Assembly (NCBI RefSeq): GCF_015645465.1
Contig: NZ_JADOEL010000003.1
Location: 62,001 to 126,000, forward strand
Length of the DNA stretch: 64,000 bases
Source: Herminiimonas contaminans
GTDB lineage: Bacteria; Pseudomonadota; Gammaproteobacteria; Burkholderiales; Burkholderiaceae_D
Direction: 5' to 3'
Shown: positions 18,268 to 27,740 of the stretch, one piece after another
Layout: each line of letters begins with the position of its first letter
Numbering within the stretch: position 1 is the first letter of the stretch
Program-made: the position numbers and the translations under genes
The notes under the pieces: model-generated
The model's database searches: none
What the model was told of the DNA's origin: nothing
Seen by the model: the letters and a program-made list of their open reading frames with translations, nothing else

Positions 18268-19578
18268 ATGAAATCCATCAAAGTTGGCTTGTTAGGAATC
18301 GGCACCGTCGGTGCGGGTACATTCAATGTTCTGAAGCGTAACCAGGAAGAAATTTCCCGCCGCGCCGGTCATGGTATTGAAATCGTGATGGTGGCTGACC
18401 TGAATGTGGAACGCGCCAAGGAATTGGTTGGCTCGCACTGCGAAGTGGTGAGCGACGGCAATCTGGTTGTTTCCAATCCTGACATCGACATCGTAGTCGA
18501 ATTGATTGGTGGCTACGGCATTGCGAAAGACCTGGTACTGAAAGCGATCGCCAACGGCAAGCACGTCGTGACCGCGAACAAGGCTTTGCTGGCGACCCAC
18601 GGCGATGAGATTTTCAAAGCTGCACAAGACAAAGGCGTGATGGTTGCGTATGAAGCCGCAGTAGCTGGTGGCATTCCTATCATCAAGGCTTTGCGTGAAG
18701 GCCTGACCGCCAACCGCATCGAATGGATCGCCGGCATCATCAACGGCACCACCAACTTCATCCTGTCCGAAATGCGTGACAAGGGCCTGGATTTCGATAC
18801 CGTTTTGAAAGAAGCGCAACGCCTGGGTTATGCCGAGGCTGATCCTACCTTCGATATCGAAGGCGTGGATGCTGCGCACAAGGCGACCCTGATGTCGGCG
18901 ATTGCATTCGGTATCCCGGTGCAGTTTGACAAGGCGCACGTGGAAGGCATCACCAAGCTGGAAGCGGTTGACATCCGTTATGCAGAACAACTCGGCTATC
19001 GCATCAAATTGCTCGGCATCGCCAAGCGCACACCGCAAGGTATCGAGCTGCGCGTGCATCCGACCCTGATCCCTGCCAAACGCCTGATCGCGAATGTCGA
19101 AGGTGCGATGAATGCGGTACTGGTGCAGGGCGACGCCGTCGGCGCAACTTTGTATTACGGCAAGGGTGCAGGCGCTGAGCCTACCGCATCGGCCGTGATT
19201 GCCGACCTGGTAGATATCGCGCGTCTGGCGGATGCAGAACCAGCGCATCGTGTGCCGCATCTGGCGTTCCAGCCAAATGCAATGGCCGATACGCCTATCC
19301 TGCCGATTTCGGAAGTCACCACCAGCTACTACCTGCGCATGCATGTAGCGGACAAACTGGGTGTGTTGGCAAATGTCACCAGCATCCTGGCGGATTCGAC
19401 GATCTCGATAGACGCCATGTTGCAAAAGGAACCAGCCTTGGGCGAAACCCAGACCGACATCATCATGCTGACGCACCAGACGCAAGAGAAGAACGTCGAA
19501 GCTGCGATCAAGAAAATCGAAGCCTTGCCTACCGTTATCGGCAAAGTGACCAAGATCCGCCTGGAACACTTGAGCTAA
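18268..19578 (+). CDS. hom: Homoserine dehydrogenase
   Basis: NAD(P)H-dependent reduction of aspartate semialdehyde to homoserine in threonine and methionine synthesis. The 436-residue protein has the Rossmann start GLLGIGTVGAGTF (residues 8-20), the catalytic region ANKALLATHGDE and AAVAGGIPIIKALREGL, and GIINGTTNFILSEM. A C-terminal ACT domain from about 350 (YYLRMHVADKLGVLANV) implies feedback control, probably by threonine. It is monofunctional, without an aspartokinase domain. thrC follows about 230 bp downstream from its own promoter. Confidence 0.96.
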   Translation: MKSIKVGLLGIGTVGAGTFNVLKRNQEEISRRAGHGIEIVMVADLNVERAKELVGSHCEVVSDGNLVVSNPDIDIVVELIGGYGIAKDLVLKAIANGKHVVTANKALLATHGDEIFKAAQDKGVMVAYEAAVAGGIPIIKALREGLTANRIEWIAGIINGTTNFILSEMRDKGLDFDTVLKEAQRLGYAEADPTFDIEGVDAAHKATLMSAIAFGIPVQFDKAHVEGITKLEAVDIRYAEQLGYRIKLLGIAKRTPQGIELRVHPTLIPAKRLIANVEGAMNAVLVQGDAVGATLYYGKGAGAEPTASAVIADLVDIARLADAEPAHRVPHLAFQPNAMADTPILPISEVTTSYYLRMHVADKLGVLANVTSILADSTISIDAMLQKEPALGETQTDIIMLTHQTQEKNVEAAIKKIEALPTVIGKVTKIRLEHLS

Positions 19579-19593
19579 TCTGGCAGCCAACAC

Positions 19594-19623
19594 CGGTGAA
19601 GTTGGTTAAATCCGGCTTCACCG
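19594..19623 (+). terminator. Hairpin after hom (weak terminator or attenuator)
   Basis: CGGTGAAG and CTTCACCG pair perfectly around a 14-nt loop, 15 bp after the hom stop. There is no T run, so termination is uncertain. Confidence 0.35.
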
Positions 19624-19718
19624 CGTCTCTTCATCGCTTATTTTGCTGATTTCACCGAAATTGGCTCTTCATCCCCGGCGACTATCCCTGTTCTGCTCCC
19701 CAGGCCTGCTCCGGACGC

Positions 19719-19724
19719 TATAAT
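19719..19724 (+). promoter_or_regulatory. -10 box of a thrC promoter
   Basis: A consensus TATAAT 83 bp before the thrC start. The -35 region at 17 bp spacing is poor, so activity may depend on an activator or UP element. Confidence 0.5.
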
Positions 19725-19806
19725 AGTGCTCTGTATGTAATGTGCTGCCTTGCCGGTATCATCCTGTTTCCTGAGCAAGTCGGCCACCAACCAAGTCAAT
19801 TACTCT

Positions 19807-21267
19807 ATGCAATACATTTCCACTCGCGGCCTGGCGCCGGCACAGTCGTTTTCTGAAATTTTGCTGGGCGGTCTGGCGCCTGACGGTGGTTTGTATCTGC
19901 CTGAGACTTACCCGCAGGTCAGCGATGCTGAGCTGGATGCCTGGCGCACGCTGTCGTATGCCGACCTGGCTTACGAAGTGCTGCGCAAGTTTGCGACCGA
20001 CATTCCGGATGCCGACCTCAAGGCACTGGTACATAAAACCTATACCGCCGATGTGTATCGCAATGTGCGCCATGGCGAAGAAGCTGCGCGCATCACACCG
20101 TTGCGTACGGTAGAAGAAAAGAATGGCAGCAAGCTGGTATTGCAAGCCTTGTCGAACGGCCCGACGCTGGCCTTCAAGGACATGGCGATGCAGTTGCTGG
20201 GCAATCTGTTCGAATACACACTGGCCAAGCAACACGCGGAATTGAATATCTTTGGCGCGACCTCGGGCGATACCGGCAGCGCGGCCGAGTACGCGATGCG
20301 CGGTAAAAAGGGCATACGTGTCTTCATGCTGTCGCCGCACAAAAAAATGAGCGCATTCCAGACTGCGCAAATGTTCAGCCTGCAAGACCCGAACATTTTC
20401 AACATCGCGGTGGAAGGCGTGTTTGATGATTGTCAGGATATGGTCAAGGCCGTCTCGAACGATCACAGCTTCAAGCAACAGCAAAAAATTGGTACCGTGA
20501 ATTCGATTAACTGGGCGCGCGTCGTGGCGCAAGTGATCTACTACTTCCGTGGTTACCTCAGCGCGACCACCAGCAACGAACAAAAAGTATCGTTCACCGT
20601 ACCCTCCGGTAACTTTGGCAACATTTGTGCAGGTCATATCGCGCGCATGATGGGCTTGCCTATCGATAAGCTGGTTGCAGCAACCAATGAAAACGATGTG
20701 CTGGATGAGTTCTTCCGCACCGGTGTGTATCGCGTACGTAAATCAGCCGAGACTTACCACACCACCAGCCCGAGTATGGATATCAGCAAGGCGTCGAACT
20801 TCGAACGCTTTGTCTATGACTTGCTGAATCGTGATGGTGATCGTGTACGTGCCTTGTTCCAGAAAGTGGAAACAGATGGCGGCTTCGATCTGTCCGGCAA
20901 GCCGGGCAGCGACGGTGACGAGTTCAAGAATATTGCGAAGTTCGGTTTTGCTTCCGGCAAATCGACACACAGCGATCGCGTCGCTACCATCCGTGACCTG
21001 CAAAACAAGTATGACTTGATGATAGACACCCATACCGCAGATGGCGTGAAAGTCGCACGTGAGCACCTGACACCGGGTGTCACCATGATCGTGCTGGAAA
21101 CAGCATTGCCAGCCAAGTTCAACGAAACCATACGCGAAGCGCTGGGGCGTGATGCCGATCGTCCGGCTGGTTTTGAAAATATTGAAGACTTGCCGCAGCG
21201 CTTTGAAGTGATGCCAGCAGATGTTAACAAGATGAAGAGTTTCATCGCCAAGCATACAGGTCTGTAA
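19807..21267 (+). CDS. thrC: Threonine synthase
   Basis: PLP enzyme converting O-phosphohomoserine to threonine; 486 aa from the preferred start MQYISTRGLAP, the conserved N-terminus. A longer frame opens with TTG at 19750, but its extra 19 residues are not typical. The PLP lysine is in GPTLAFKDMAMQ near residue 122, and the phosphate-binding FGATSGDTGSAAEYAM near 147. It is of the long thrC class (yeast/E. coli-like subfamily with ISTRG start). Confidence 0.96.
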   Translation: MQYISTRGLAPAQSFSEILLGGLAPDGGLYLPETYPQVSDAELDAWRTLSYADLAYEVLRKFATDIPDADLKALVHKTYTADVYRNVRHGEEAARITPLRTVEEKNGSKLVLQALSNGPTLAFKDMAMQLLGNLFEYTLAKQHAELNIFGATSGDTGSAAEYAMRGKKGIRVFMLSPHKKMSAFQTAQMFSLQDPNIFNIAVEGVFDDCQDMVKAVSNDHSFKQQQKIGTVNSINWARVVAQVIYYFRGYLSATTSNEQKVSFTVPSGNFGNICAGHIARMMGLPIDKLVAATNENDVLDEFFRTGVYRVRKSAETYHTTSPSMDISKASNFERFVYDLLNRDGDRVRALFQKVETDGGFDLSGKPGSDGDEFKNIAKFGFASGKSTHSDRVATIRDLQNKYDLMIDTHTADGVKVAREHLTPGVTMIVLETALPAKFNETIREALGRDADRPAGFENIEDLPQRFEVMPADVNKMKSFIAKHTGL

Positions 21268-21362
21268 TACCGGAATTGCCGCCTGCGCGCGGCAATTGAA
21301 AGGGCAAGCGGAATACCATGTTTCCGCTTACTATCGTTCCATGATCCATTATCGAGCCCAGC

Positions 21363-22604
21363 ATGAGTGAACCTAAACCGATGTTGAGTGTGGCCGAAGC
21401 CCTCGACTTCCTGCTTACTTCCGCCAAGAAAATTACCGAGACTGAAACCCTGGCTACGCTGGATGCGAACGGTCGCGTCCTGGCCGTTGCACAGGAGTCG
21501 CAACTGAATGTACCGCCAGTCGATAACACATCCATGGATGGCTATGCGGTGCGTGCTGCTGATTGCGCCAGCGGTGAGGCGGTCTTGCGTGTCAGCCAGC
21601 GCATCCCGGCCGGACATGTCGGCCAGCCACTAGAGGCTGGTTGCGCAGCGCGTATTTTTACCGGTGCCATGATCCCGCAGGGTGCGGATGCCGTCGTTAT
21701 GCAGGAAGTCTGTGTCGCATCCAAAGGTGCGGACGGCGACCTGGTCACGGTCAAACACGCCCCGGTCTCCGGCGAATGGATACGCCGTGCTGGTGAAGAT
21801 ATCCGTGCCGGCAGCACCATACTGACTGCAGGTCAGCGCTTGCGTGCGCAGGAACTCGGTCTGGCCGCTTCGGTCGGTCTGGCGCAATTGCCAGTGGTGC
21901 GCAAATTGCGCGTTGCGGTCTTCTTTACCGGTGACGAACTGGCGATGCCGGGAGAAGTGCTGAAACCAGGCGCTATCTACAATTCGAATCGCTTCACATT
22001 GCGTGGCCTGCTGGAAAACCTCGGCTGCGAAATCAGCGATTTCGGCATCGTGCCGGACACCCTGGCCGCAACCCGCGACACCTTGCGCCGCGCTGCCGCT
22101 GAAAACGACCTGATCATCACTTCTGGCGGCGTTTCTGTCGGTGAAGAGGATCACATCAAACCTGCGGTCGAAGCCGAAGGCCATCTGAATATGTGGCAGA
22201 TCGCGGTCAAGCCGGGCAAGCCGCTGGCGTTCGGTGAAGTGAACCGCAGCGCCAAAGGTGGTACTGCTTACTTCCTCGGTTTGCCGGGTAATCCGGTGTC
22301 TAGTTTCGTCACCTTCATGCTGTTTGTGCGCCCATTCATCCTGCGTCTGCAAGGTGTCGAAAATGTGGCACCCAAGGCCTATCCTATGCGTGCTGACTTC
22401 AATCTGAACAAGGCCGACAAGCGCAACGAATTCCTGCGCGCAAAGATCAATGAGCAGGATGGCCTCGATTTATTTCCTAACCAGAGTTCGGGTGTGCTGA
22501 CCTCAACTGTGTGGGGCGATGGCTTGATTGATCATCCGTCGGGCAAGACCATAGCGGCCGGAGATACCGTGCGCTTTATTTCATTCAGCGATTTGATGTA
22601 CTGA
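21363..22604 (+). CDS. moeA: Molybdopterin molybdenumtransferase MoeA
   Basis: Inserts molybdate into adenylated molybdopterin. The 413-residue protein has the domain-entry PPVDNTSMDGYAVRA (about 52-66), IFTGAMIPQGADAVVMQE (about 98-115), and the MoCF-binding domain with FFTGDELAMPG and TSGGVSVGEEDH. The end has the domain IV beta-barrel. First gene of a compact moeA-moaD-moaE-crcB unit with gaps of 7 and 18 bp and one overlap. Confidence 0.96.
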   Translation: MSEPKPMLSVAEALDFLLTSAKKITETETLATLDANGRVLAVAQESQLNVPPVDNTSMDGYAVRAADCASGEAVLRVSQRIPAGHVGQPLEAGCAARIFTGAMIPQGADAVVMQEVCVASKGADGDLVTVKHAPVSGEWIRRAGEDIRAGSTILTAGQRLRAQELGLAASVGLAQLPVVRKLRVAVFFTGDELAMPGEVLKPGAIYNSNRFTLRGLLENLGCEISDFGIVPDTLAATRDTLRRAAAENDLIITSGGVSVGEEDHIKPAVEAEGHLNMWQIAVKPGKPLAFGEVNRSAKGGTAYFLGLPGNPVSSFVTFMLFVRPFILRLQGVENVAPKAYPMRADFNLNKADKRNEFLRAKINEQDGLDLFPNQSSGVLTSTVWGDGLIDHPSGKTIAAGDTVRFISFSDLMY

Positions 22605-22611
22605 TAGTGAT

Positions 22612-22869
22612 ATGAATATAGAACTTCGTTTTTTTGCCAGCGTACGTGAAGCGCTGAAGGTAGCCCAGGAGTCGGTCACCGTCCCTGCCACTGTCAAAAC
22701 CGTGGGCGACGTGCGCGCTTTCCTGCGTGAGCGCGGTGGCGTCTGGGCTGAAGCACTGGCGGACAGCCGTCCTTTGCGCATGGCTTACAATCAGGAAATG
22801 ACAAGTGCTGACACCGCAATCGAAGAGGGCAGTGAAGTCGCTTTCTTCCCTCCGGTAACCGGCGGCTGA
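22612..22869 (+). CDS. moaD: Molybdopterin synthase small subunit MoaD
   Basis: A ubiquitin-fold sulphur carrier of 85 aa that donates sulphur to cyclic pyranopterin monophosphate. It ends in the required Gly-Gly (FFPPVTGG), which is thiocarboxylated. Starts 7 bp after moeA and lies 18 bp before moaE, its heterotetramer partner. Confidence 0.95.
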   Translation: MNIELRFFASVREALKVAQESVTVPATVKTVGDVRAFLRERGGVWAEALADSRPLRMAYNQEMTSADTAIEEGSEVAFFPPVTGG

Positions 22870-22887
22870 TCAGACGGAGCAGAGCAC

Positions 22888-23367
22888 ATGCCAGTACGTG
22901 TACAAACCGAAGATTTTGATGTCAGCCAGGAAGTCGCTGCCTTGCGTGCAAATAGTCCGCAGGTCGGCGCAGTCGTAACCTTTATTGGTACCGTGCGCGA
23001 CATGAATGACGGCTCCAGCGTGGCCGAGATGGAGCTGGAACACTATCCCGGCATGACCGAAAAAGCCCTGCAAAACATCGTGGAGCAGGCTAAGGCACGC
23101 TGGCCTATTTTTGATGCGCTGGTGATCCATCGCATCGGACCTTTGTTGCCACTCGAGCAAATCGTGCTGGTGGCGGTGACCTCGGCACATCGCGGCGAAG
23201 CTTTTTCTGCCTGCGAATTCATCATCGATTACCTGAAAACAGACGCGCCGTTCTGGAAGAAAGAACAAACACCGCAAGGTGCGCGCTGGGTGGATGCCCG
23301 TACTACTGACGATACCGCACTGGCCAAGTGGAAGCTGCCAGTCTCTGAATCGGGAGTCGGCAAGTGA
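22888..23367 (+). CDS. moaE: Molybdopterin synthase large subunit MoaE
   Basis: Catalytic subunit of molybdopterin synthase, 159 aa. The segments VGAVVTFIGTVRDMNDG (near residue 30), LELEHYPGMTEKAL and VAVTSAHRGEAFSACEFIIDYLK carry family residues, and PFWKKEQTPQGARWVDAR supplies the conserved catalytic lysines. The stop overlaps the GTG start of crcB by four bases, which suggests translational coupling. Confidence 0.96.
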   Translation: MPVRVQTEDFDVSQEVAALRANSPQVGAVVTFIGTVRDMNDGSSVAEMELEHYPGMTEKALQNIVEQAKARWPIFDALVIHRIGPLLPLEQIVLVAVTSAHRGEAFSACEFIIDYLKTDAPFWKKEQTPQGARWVDARTTDDTALAKWKLPVSESGVGK

Positions 23368-23738
23368 GCTGGCTCGCAGTCGGCCTCGGTGCAGCACTGG
23401 GTGCCTGGCTGCGATGGGGGCTGGGCCTCTGGTTCAATGCGGTCAATAATTTTGTACCCGTCGGTACGCTGGCAGCCAATCTGATCGGTGGTTATCTGGT
23501 CGGGCTGGCGGTTGCCTTCTTCAGCGGTCATCCGGGCGTACCGCCGGAATGGCGCTTATTCGCCATTACAGGCTTTCTTGGTGGCCTCACCACTTTCTCC
23601 ACTTTCTCGGCTGAAGCCGTGTTGCTGCTACAGCGTGGCGACTATATGTGGGCGCTGACGCATACCGTGCTGCACCTGGTCGGCTCGATCGCCTGCTGTA
23701 TTGCCGGTTTTGCCACCTATCGCGCATTCGCTGCATAG
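23364..23738 (+). CDS. crcB: Fluoride ion channel CrcB (Fluc)
   Basis: A 124-residue four-helix membrane protein that forms a dual-topology dimer exporting fluoride. GGLTTFSTFSAE (about residues 73-84) is the Fluc signature with the Phe-box and the sodium-site Thr/Ser; GAALGAWLRWGLG and GTLAANLIGGYLVG are the other family segments. The GTG start overlaps the moaE stop. No fluoride riboswitch is seen upstream, and none would be expected inside moaE. Confidence 0.93.
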   Translation: MSWLAVGLGAALGAWLRWGLGLWFNAVNNFVPVGTLAANLIGGYLVGLAVAFFSGHPGVPPEWRLFAITGFLGGLTTFSTFSAEAVLLLQRGDYMWALTHTVLHLVGSIACCIAGFATYRAFAA

Positions 23739-23880
23739 ACTACTATGGACGCAGCCAGCCGCATTCGGGCTGGCCAGGCGTTTGATAACACCTGTATCAC
23801 CAGCATCCCGTCTTTTTCCACGATTTCTGCCCATTTGGGGCCATACTGCGGGCTTATTACTGCTATTCCGCCATCTCCCG

Positions 23881-23908
23881 CTTGAAAAGTAGTTGCTTGA
23901 CCCAATTT
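23881..23908 (+). promoter_or_regulatory. Heat-shock (sigma-32) promoter of clpB
   Basis: CTTGAAA at 23881-23887, a 13-bp spacer and CCCAATTT at 23901-23908. This matches the sigma-32 pattern CTTGAAA-N11-16-CCCATnT at nearly all positions and lies 38 bp before the clpB ATG. The remainder of the crcB-clpB gap shows nothing else. Confidence 0.85.
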
Positions 23909-23945
23909 TCTTTCCATTAATGAATTCTTCTTTGGAGAGTATGCA

Positions 23946-26528
23946 ATGCGTCTCGATAAACTAACTACCAAGCTGCAGGAAGCGCTCGCTGATGCGCAAA
24001 GCCATGCAGTCGGTAACGACAATCAATATATAGAACCGGTACACGTACTGGTCGCCCTGTTAAGCCAGGACGACAGCAGCACGCGTTCACTGCTGCAACG
24101 TGCCGGTGCCAACATCAATGGTATGACCACTGCGCTGCGCAGTGCACTGGATCGCCTGCCCAAGGTTTCGGGCAATGGCGGCGAAGTGCAGATAGGGCGC
24201 GACCTCAGCTCCCTGCTGAACCTGGCCGACAAAGAATCGCAGCTGCATGGCGACCAGTTCATCGCCACCGAAATGGTCTTGCTGGCCCTGACCGAAGACA
24301 AATCGGAAGCAGGCAAGATTGCACGTGAAAACGGCCTGACGCGCAAAGCGCTGGAAGCCGCGATCAAGGCCGTGCGCGGCAGTTCGAAAGTGGATTCGGC
24401 GGATGGCGAAGGCCAGCGCGAAGCCCTGAAAAAATACACGCTGGACCTGACCGAGCGCGCCCGTATCGGCAAGCTGGACCCTGTCATCGGTCGTGACGAT
24501 GAGATCCGTCGCGCGATCCAGGTATTGCAACGTCGCTCGAAAAACAATCCTGTCCTGATCGGTGAGCCTGGCGTTGGTAAAACCGCCATCGTCGAAGGCC
24601 TGGCACAACGTATCGTCAATGGCGAAGTACCGGACAGCCTGAAAGGCAAACGCGTACTGTCGCTGGATATGGCGTCGCTGCTGGCGGGTGCCAAGTACCG
24701 TGGTGAATTCGAAGAGCGGCTGAAAGCAGTCCTGACCGAGCTGGCCGAAGATGAAGGCCAGACCATCGTCTTCATCGATGAAATGCATACGCTGGTCGGT
24801 GCAGGCAAGGCCGAAGGCGCGATGGACGCGGGCAATATGCTCAAACCGGCTTTGGCACGCGGTGAGCTGCACTGCGTAGGCGCGACCACGCTGGATGAAT
24901 ACCGCAAATACATCGAAAAAGATGCAGCACTGGAACGTCGCTTCCAGAAAATCATCGTGGCTGAGCCTACGGTGGAAGCAACCATCGCTATCCTGCGCGG
25001 CTTGCAGGAGAAGTATGAGCTGCATCACGGCGTTGATATCACCGATCCGGCTATCGTCGCAGCGGCTGAATTGTCGCATCGCTACATTACTGACCGCTTC
25101 CTGCCGGATAAGGCGATTGATCTGATCGATGAAGCTGCGTCCAAGATCAAGATCGAACTCGATTCCAAGCCGGAAGTGATGGACAAGCTGGACCGTCGCG
25201 TCATCCAGTTGAAGATCGAGCGTGAAGCGATCAAGAAAGAAAAAGATGAAGCGTCGCAAAAACGCCTGGCTTTGATCGAGGAAGAAATCGATCGCCTGGG
25301 ACGTGAGTACGCTGATCTGGAAGAAATCTGGAAAGCTGAAAAATCGTCGGCCCAGGGTAGCCAGCAAATCAAGGAAGAAATTGAAAAAGTCCGTCTGCAG
25401 ATGGAAGAGGCTACGCGCAAGAGTGATTGGCAGCGTGTCTCTGAGCTGCAGTACAGCACCTTGCCGCAGCTGGAAGCGCAGCTGAAGAATGCTGTCAAAG
25501 GCGAGGTATCGGGCGGCAAGCCGCAACTGGTACGTACGCAGGTAGGTGCGGAAGAAATTGCAGAAGTCGTTTCGCGCGCCACTGGTATCCCGGTTTCACG
25601 CATGATGACGGGCGAACGCGAGAAGCTATTGCAGATGGAAGATGCGCTGCATAAACGCGTGGTCGGTCAGCATGAAGCCATCGTTGCGGTCTCCGATGCT
25701 ATCCGTCGTTCGCGTGCAGGTCTGGGTGATCCGGATCGGCCATATGGTTCCTTCATGTTCCTCGGGCCTACCGGCGTTGGTAAAACCGAGCTATGTAAAG
25801 CATTGGCTTCGTTTATGTTCGATACCGAGGAATCGCTGATCCGTATCGACATGAGTGAATTCATGGAGAAGCACTCGGTCGCACGCCTGATCGGTGCACC
25901 ACCAGGTTATGTCGGTTACGAAGAAGGCGGTTACCTGACCGAGGCAGTACGTCGCAAGCCATACTCGGTGATCCTGCTCGATGAAATCGAGAAGGCGCAT
26001 CCGGATGTCTTCAACGTCTTGCTGCAGGTGCTGGATGATGGTCGTATGACGGACGGACAGGGACGTACGGTGGACTTCAAGAATACAGTGATCGTCATGA
26101 CTTCCAATCTGGGTTCGCACAAAATCCAGTCGATGGAAGGCAATGAACCTGCGCTGATCAAGATGGCCGTCATGGCGGAAGTGCAAGGTCATTTCCGTCC
26201 TGAGTTCATCAACCGTATCGATGAAATCGTGGTCTTCCATGCACTGGATGAGAAGAACATCGGTTCGATCGCGAAGATCCAGTTGCAAGTATTGGAGCAA
26301 CGCCTGGCACGCATGGATATGTCCATGGATGTCACCGAAGACGCGCTGCAAAAAATCGCAGAAGCCGGATTCGATCCTGTGTATGGTGCACGTCCTCTGA
26401 AACGTGCAATCCAGCAGCAGATCGAGAATCCTTTGTCCAAGGCTATTCTGGAAGGGAAGTTTGGGCCTAAGGATGTGATTGCGGTGGATGTGCGGGATGG
26501 CGATCTGGTGTTCACCAAAAAGATGTAA
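23946..26528 (+). CDS. clpB: ATP-dependent disaggregase ClpB
   Basis: Hexameric AAA+ chaperone that extracts proteins from aggregates with DnaK/DnaJ/GrpE; 860 aa, full length. The N-domain (Clp repeats) covers 1-145. AAA-1 has GEPGVGKTA near residue 206, the coiled-coil M-domain covers roughly 400-530, and AAA-2 has GPTGVGKTE near 607. The C-terminal [21 protein letters not shown] is clear. It has a sigma-32 promoter and a terminator. A decayed copy of its last 60 codons lies 130 bp downstream. Confidence 0.98.
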   Translation: MRLDKLTTKLQEALADAQSHAVGNDNQYIEPVHVLVALLSQDDSSTRSLLQRAGANINGMTTALRSALDRLPKVSGNGGEVQIGRDLSSLLNLADKESQLHGDQFIATEMVLLALTEDKSEAGKIARENGLTRKALEAAIKAVRGSSKVDSADGEGQREALKKYTLDLTERARIGKLDPVIGRDDEIRRAIQVLQRRSKNNPVLIGEPGVGKTAIVEGLAQRIVNGEVPDSLKGKRVLSLDMASLLAGAKYRGEFEERLKAVLTELAEDEGQTIVFIDEMHTLVGAGKAEGAMDAGNMLKPALARGELHCVGATTLDEYRKYIEKDAALERRFQKIIVAEPTVEATIAILRGLQEKYELHHGVDITDPAIVAAAELSHRYITDRFLPDKAIDLIDEAASKIKIELDSKPEVMDKLDRRVIQLKIEREAIKKEKDEASQKRLALIEEEIDRLGREYADLEEIWKAEKSSAQGSQQIKEEIEKVRLQMEEATRKSDWQRVSELQYSTLPQLEAQLKNAVKGEVSGGKPQLVRTQVGAEEIAEVVSRATGIPVSRMMTGEREKLLQMEDALHKRVVGQHEAIVAVSDAIRRSRAGLGDPDRPYGSFMFLGPTGVGKTELCKALASFMFDTEESLIRIDMSEFMEKHSVARLIGAPPGYVGYEEGGYLTEAVRRKPYSVILLDEIEKAHPDVFNVLLQVLDDGRMTDGQGRTVDFKNTVIVMTSNLGSHKIQSMEGNEPALIKMAVMAEVQGHFRPEFINRIDEIVVFHALDEKNIGSIAKIQLQVLEQRLARMDMSMDVTEDALQKIAEAGFDPVYGARPLKRAIQQQIENPLSKAILEGKFGPKDVIAVDVRDGDLVFTKKM

Positions 26529-26557
26529 ATGCATCGCTAACTGCATGCAGTAGTACT

Positions 26558-26593
26558 AAGCCCGCCATGTGATGAACATGGCGGGCTTTTTTA
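26558..26593 (+). terminator. Terminator after clpB
   Basis: AAGCCCGCCATG-TGATGAA-CATGGCGGGCTTTTTT: a 10-bp stem with a 7-nt loop and T run. Confidence 0.95.
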
Positions 26594-26603
26594 TGCGCTG
26601 CGT

Positions 26604-26660
26604 TCAGGTACTTATGCTCATCAGGCTGGCATTGTCGTCGACTTCTGCCTTATTGATACA
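26604..26660 (-). pseudogene. Remnant of a putA 3' end (last 18 codons)
   Basis: On the minus strand this short piece reads C-I-N-K-A-E-V-D-D-N-A-S-L-M-S-I-S-T-stop. The intact PutA at 28787 ends CINTTAAGGNASLMTIKH, so the two match at Cys-Ile-Asn, Ala, Asn-Ala-Ser-Leu-Met and Ile, and about 40 of 52 bases agree. It is not attached to any further putA sequence; a clpB fragment begins directly next to it. It marks the original clpB-putA junction. Confidence 0.85.
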
Positions 26661-26845
26661 TGTTCGTGGATGTCACTGAAGCCGGGTCCGCCCCTGTGTA
26701 TAGTGCGCGCGCTATGAAGCGTGCGATCTAGAAGGAGTCGAAAATCCTTCATGTAAGGCTATTTTTGAAGGGAAGCACGGCTCTCAATATGTGATTTTGT
26801 TTGATGTGAAGAATGACGAATCGCTATTTGCGAAGGATAGCGCGT
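26660..26845 (+). pseudogene. Decayed duplicate of the clpB 3' end
   Basis: Starting at GTGGATGTCACTGAAG the sequence follows the clpB segment at about 26335-26525. Matching stretches are VDVTE, PVY-AR, KRAI, NP-KAI-EGK and VI-DV. Compared with clpB it lacks about eight codons (DALQKIAE), has an in-frame TAG after KRAI and a frameshift before NPSCKAIFEGK. The similarity fades near 26845. It is too diverged for a recent tandem copy and may derive from another strain or be an old relic. Confidence 0.85.
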
Positions 26846-26876
26846 TCTTTGGTTTTTGGGTGAACGAGGTAAAAAA

Positions 26877-27668
26877 CTATTGCGATAGTATTGGATACAG
26901 GATGTCTTCATCTGGGTGCTCTAGCTTCAATAAACTGCAAAGAGTTGCATTTTGCGGTTTTTCTGCAGCATAAAAGCCAATCACAGATCTTGGATAGTCA
27001 GCTATCTTGACGGCTAAATTATGGAGTTTGTAAATGTCGAAAGTGAATAAGCAAATTGATTGTCCATTGTCTAGTTTGTGCCAAGTGCAAATGTACTTAA
27101 ACCGCCCGTTGTAGGCGTAAATTGCATCGTGAGTTTCAGTACGTTGCGCAGTGCATAACTCATTTGAGAATTGATAAGTTTGTATTTTTTGTGAAAATGG
27201 TTTGTTATTGTTCGCCGTGTCTGCTTCAGGAATTGGGTAGTGGATATCGTGAACTGTCTCGACCTTCAGAAATGACTTGTAGAGTAGTGCGTGCATGCAT
27301 CGAATAATGCGATAAGCAAGTGGACGTATTGGGAGTTTTGTTATTCCTTGATATATGCCCTGTTCGCTTTTGATATCTATGAAATTTAGTTTTGCAAGAT
27401 GTTTTGGATTGGATGACTTCTCGGTTCCATGTAAAGCATCAAGAAATATTGACATTGTTTCGTCAGCTAGGTGCCATTTGTGATTGCAACGTTCATGAAC
27501 TTGCAGCTTGATTGGATAGTTTGTTCGGTCTGGTTTGGAAAAGAAACTCTGTGGCGGACAATGATCGTCATTTAGGAGTGAACCATCTTTTAACGTAGTT
27601 CCACATAGATAACAAAAGTCAGGTTTTTTCCAACGCTGAAATTGTGATTGAGTGAGAAGGCGTGGCAT
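26877..27668 (-). CDS. HNH-endonuclease-like protein (263 aa)
   Basis: The N-terminal 70 residues look like a zinc-ribbon HNH/Endo VII-type nuclease core: Cys19-x2-Cys22 (FCYLCGTTL), then NDDHCPPQ with His36, then ERCNHKWHL with Cys61 and Asn62. Metal-binding Cys pairs with DDH and C-N are typical of HNH families. The remaining 190 residues match nothing I know and may be a sensor or partner domain. Third gene of the accessory operon. The product would cut DNA or RNA if active, but this is inferred from the motif alone. Confidence 0.6.
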   Translation of the reverse strand: MPRLLTQSQFQRWKKPDFCYLCGTTLKDGSLLNDDHCPPQSFFSKPDRTNYPIKLQVHERCNHKWHLADETMSIFLDALHGTEKSSNPKHLAKLNFIDIKSEQGIYQGITKLPIRPLAYRIIRCMHALLYKSFLKVETVHDIHYPIPEADTANNNKPFSQKIQTYQFSNELCTAQRTETHDAIYAYNGRFKYICTWHKLDNGQSICLFTFDIYKLHNLAVKIADYPRSVIGFYAAEKPQNATLCSLLKLEHPDEDILYPILSQ

Positions 27669-27740
27669 CTTTTATATTCGACGTTTAAGAATCTTTAACG
27701 CTGGTTTGCTTGAAGTGAAGTAATTCCCAACTAAAAATTA

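Noticed and set aside
23739-23945. Possible fluoride riboswitch or small gene near crcB
   Set aside because: crcB overlaps moaE, leaving no leader; the downstream gap holds only the clpB promoter.
26791-26973. 60-aa plus-strand frame starting inside the clpB remnant
   Set aside because: Its first half is decayed clpB sequence and its second half is antisense to the HNH-like gene; no independent start signal.
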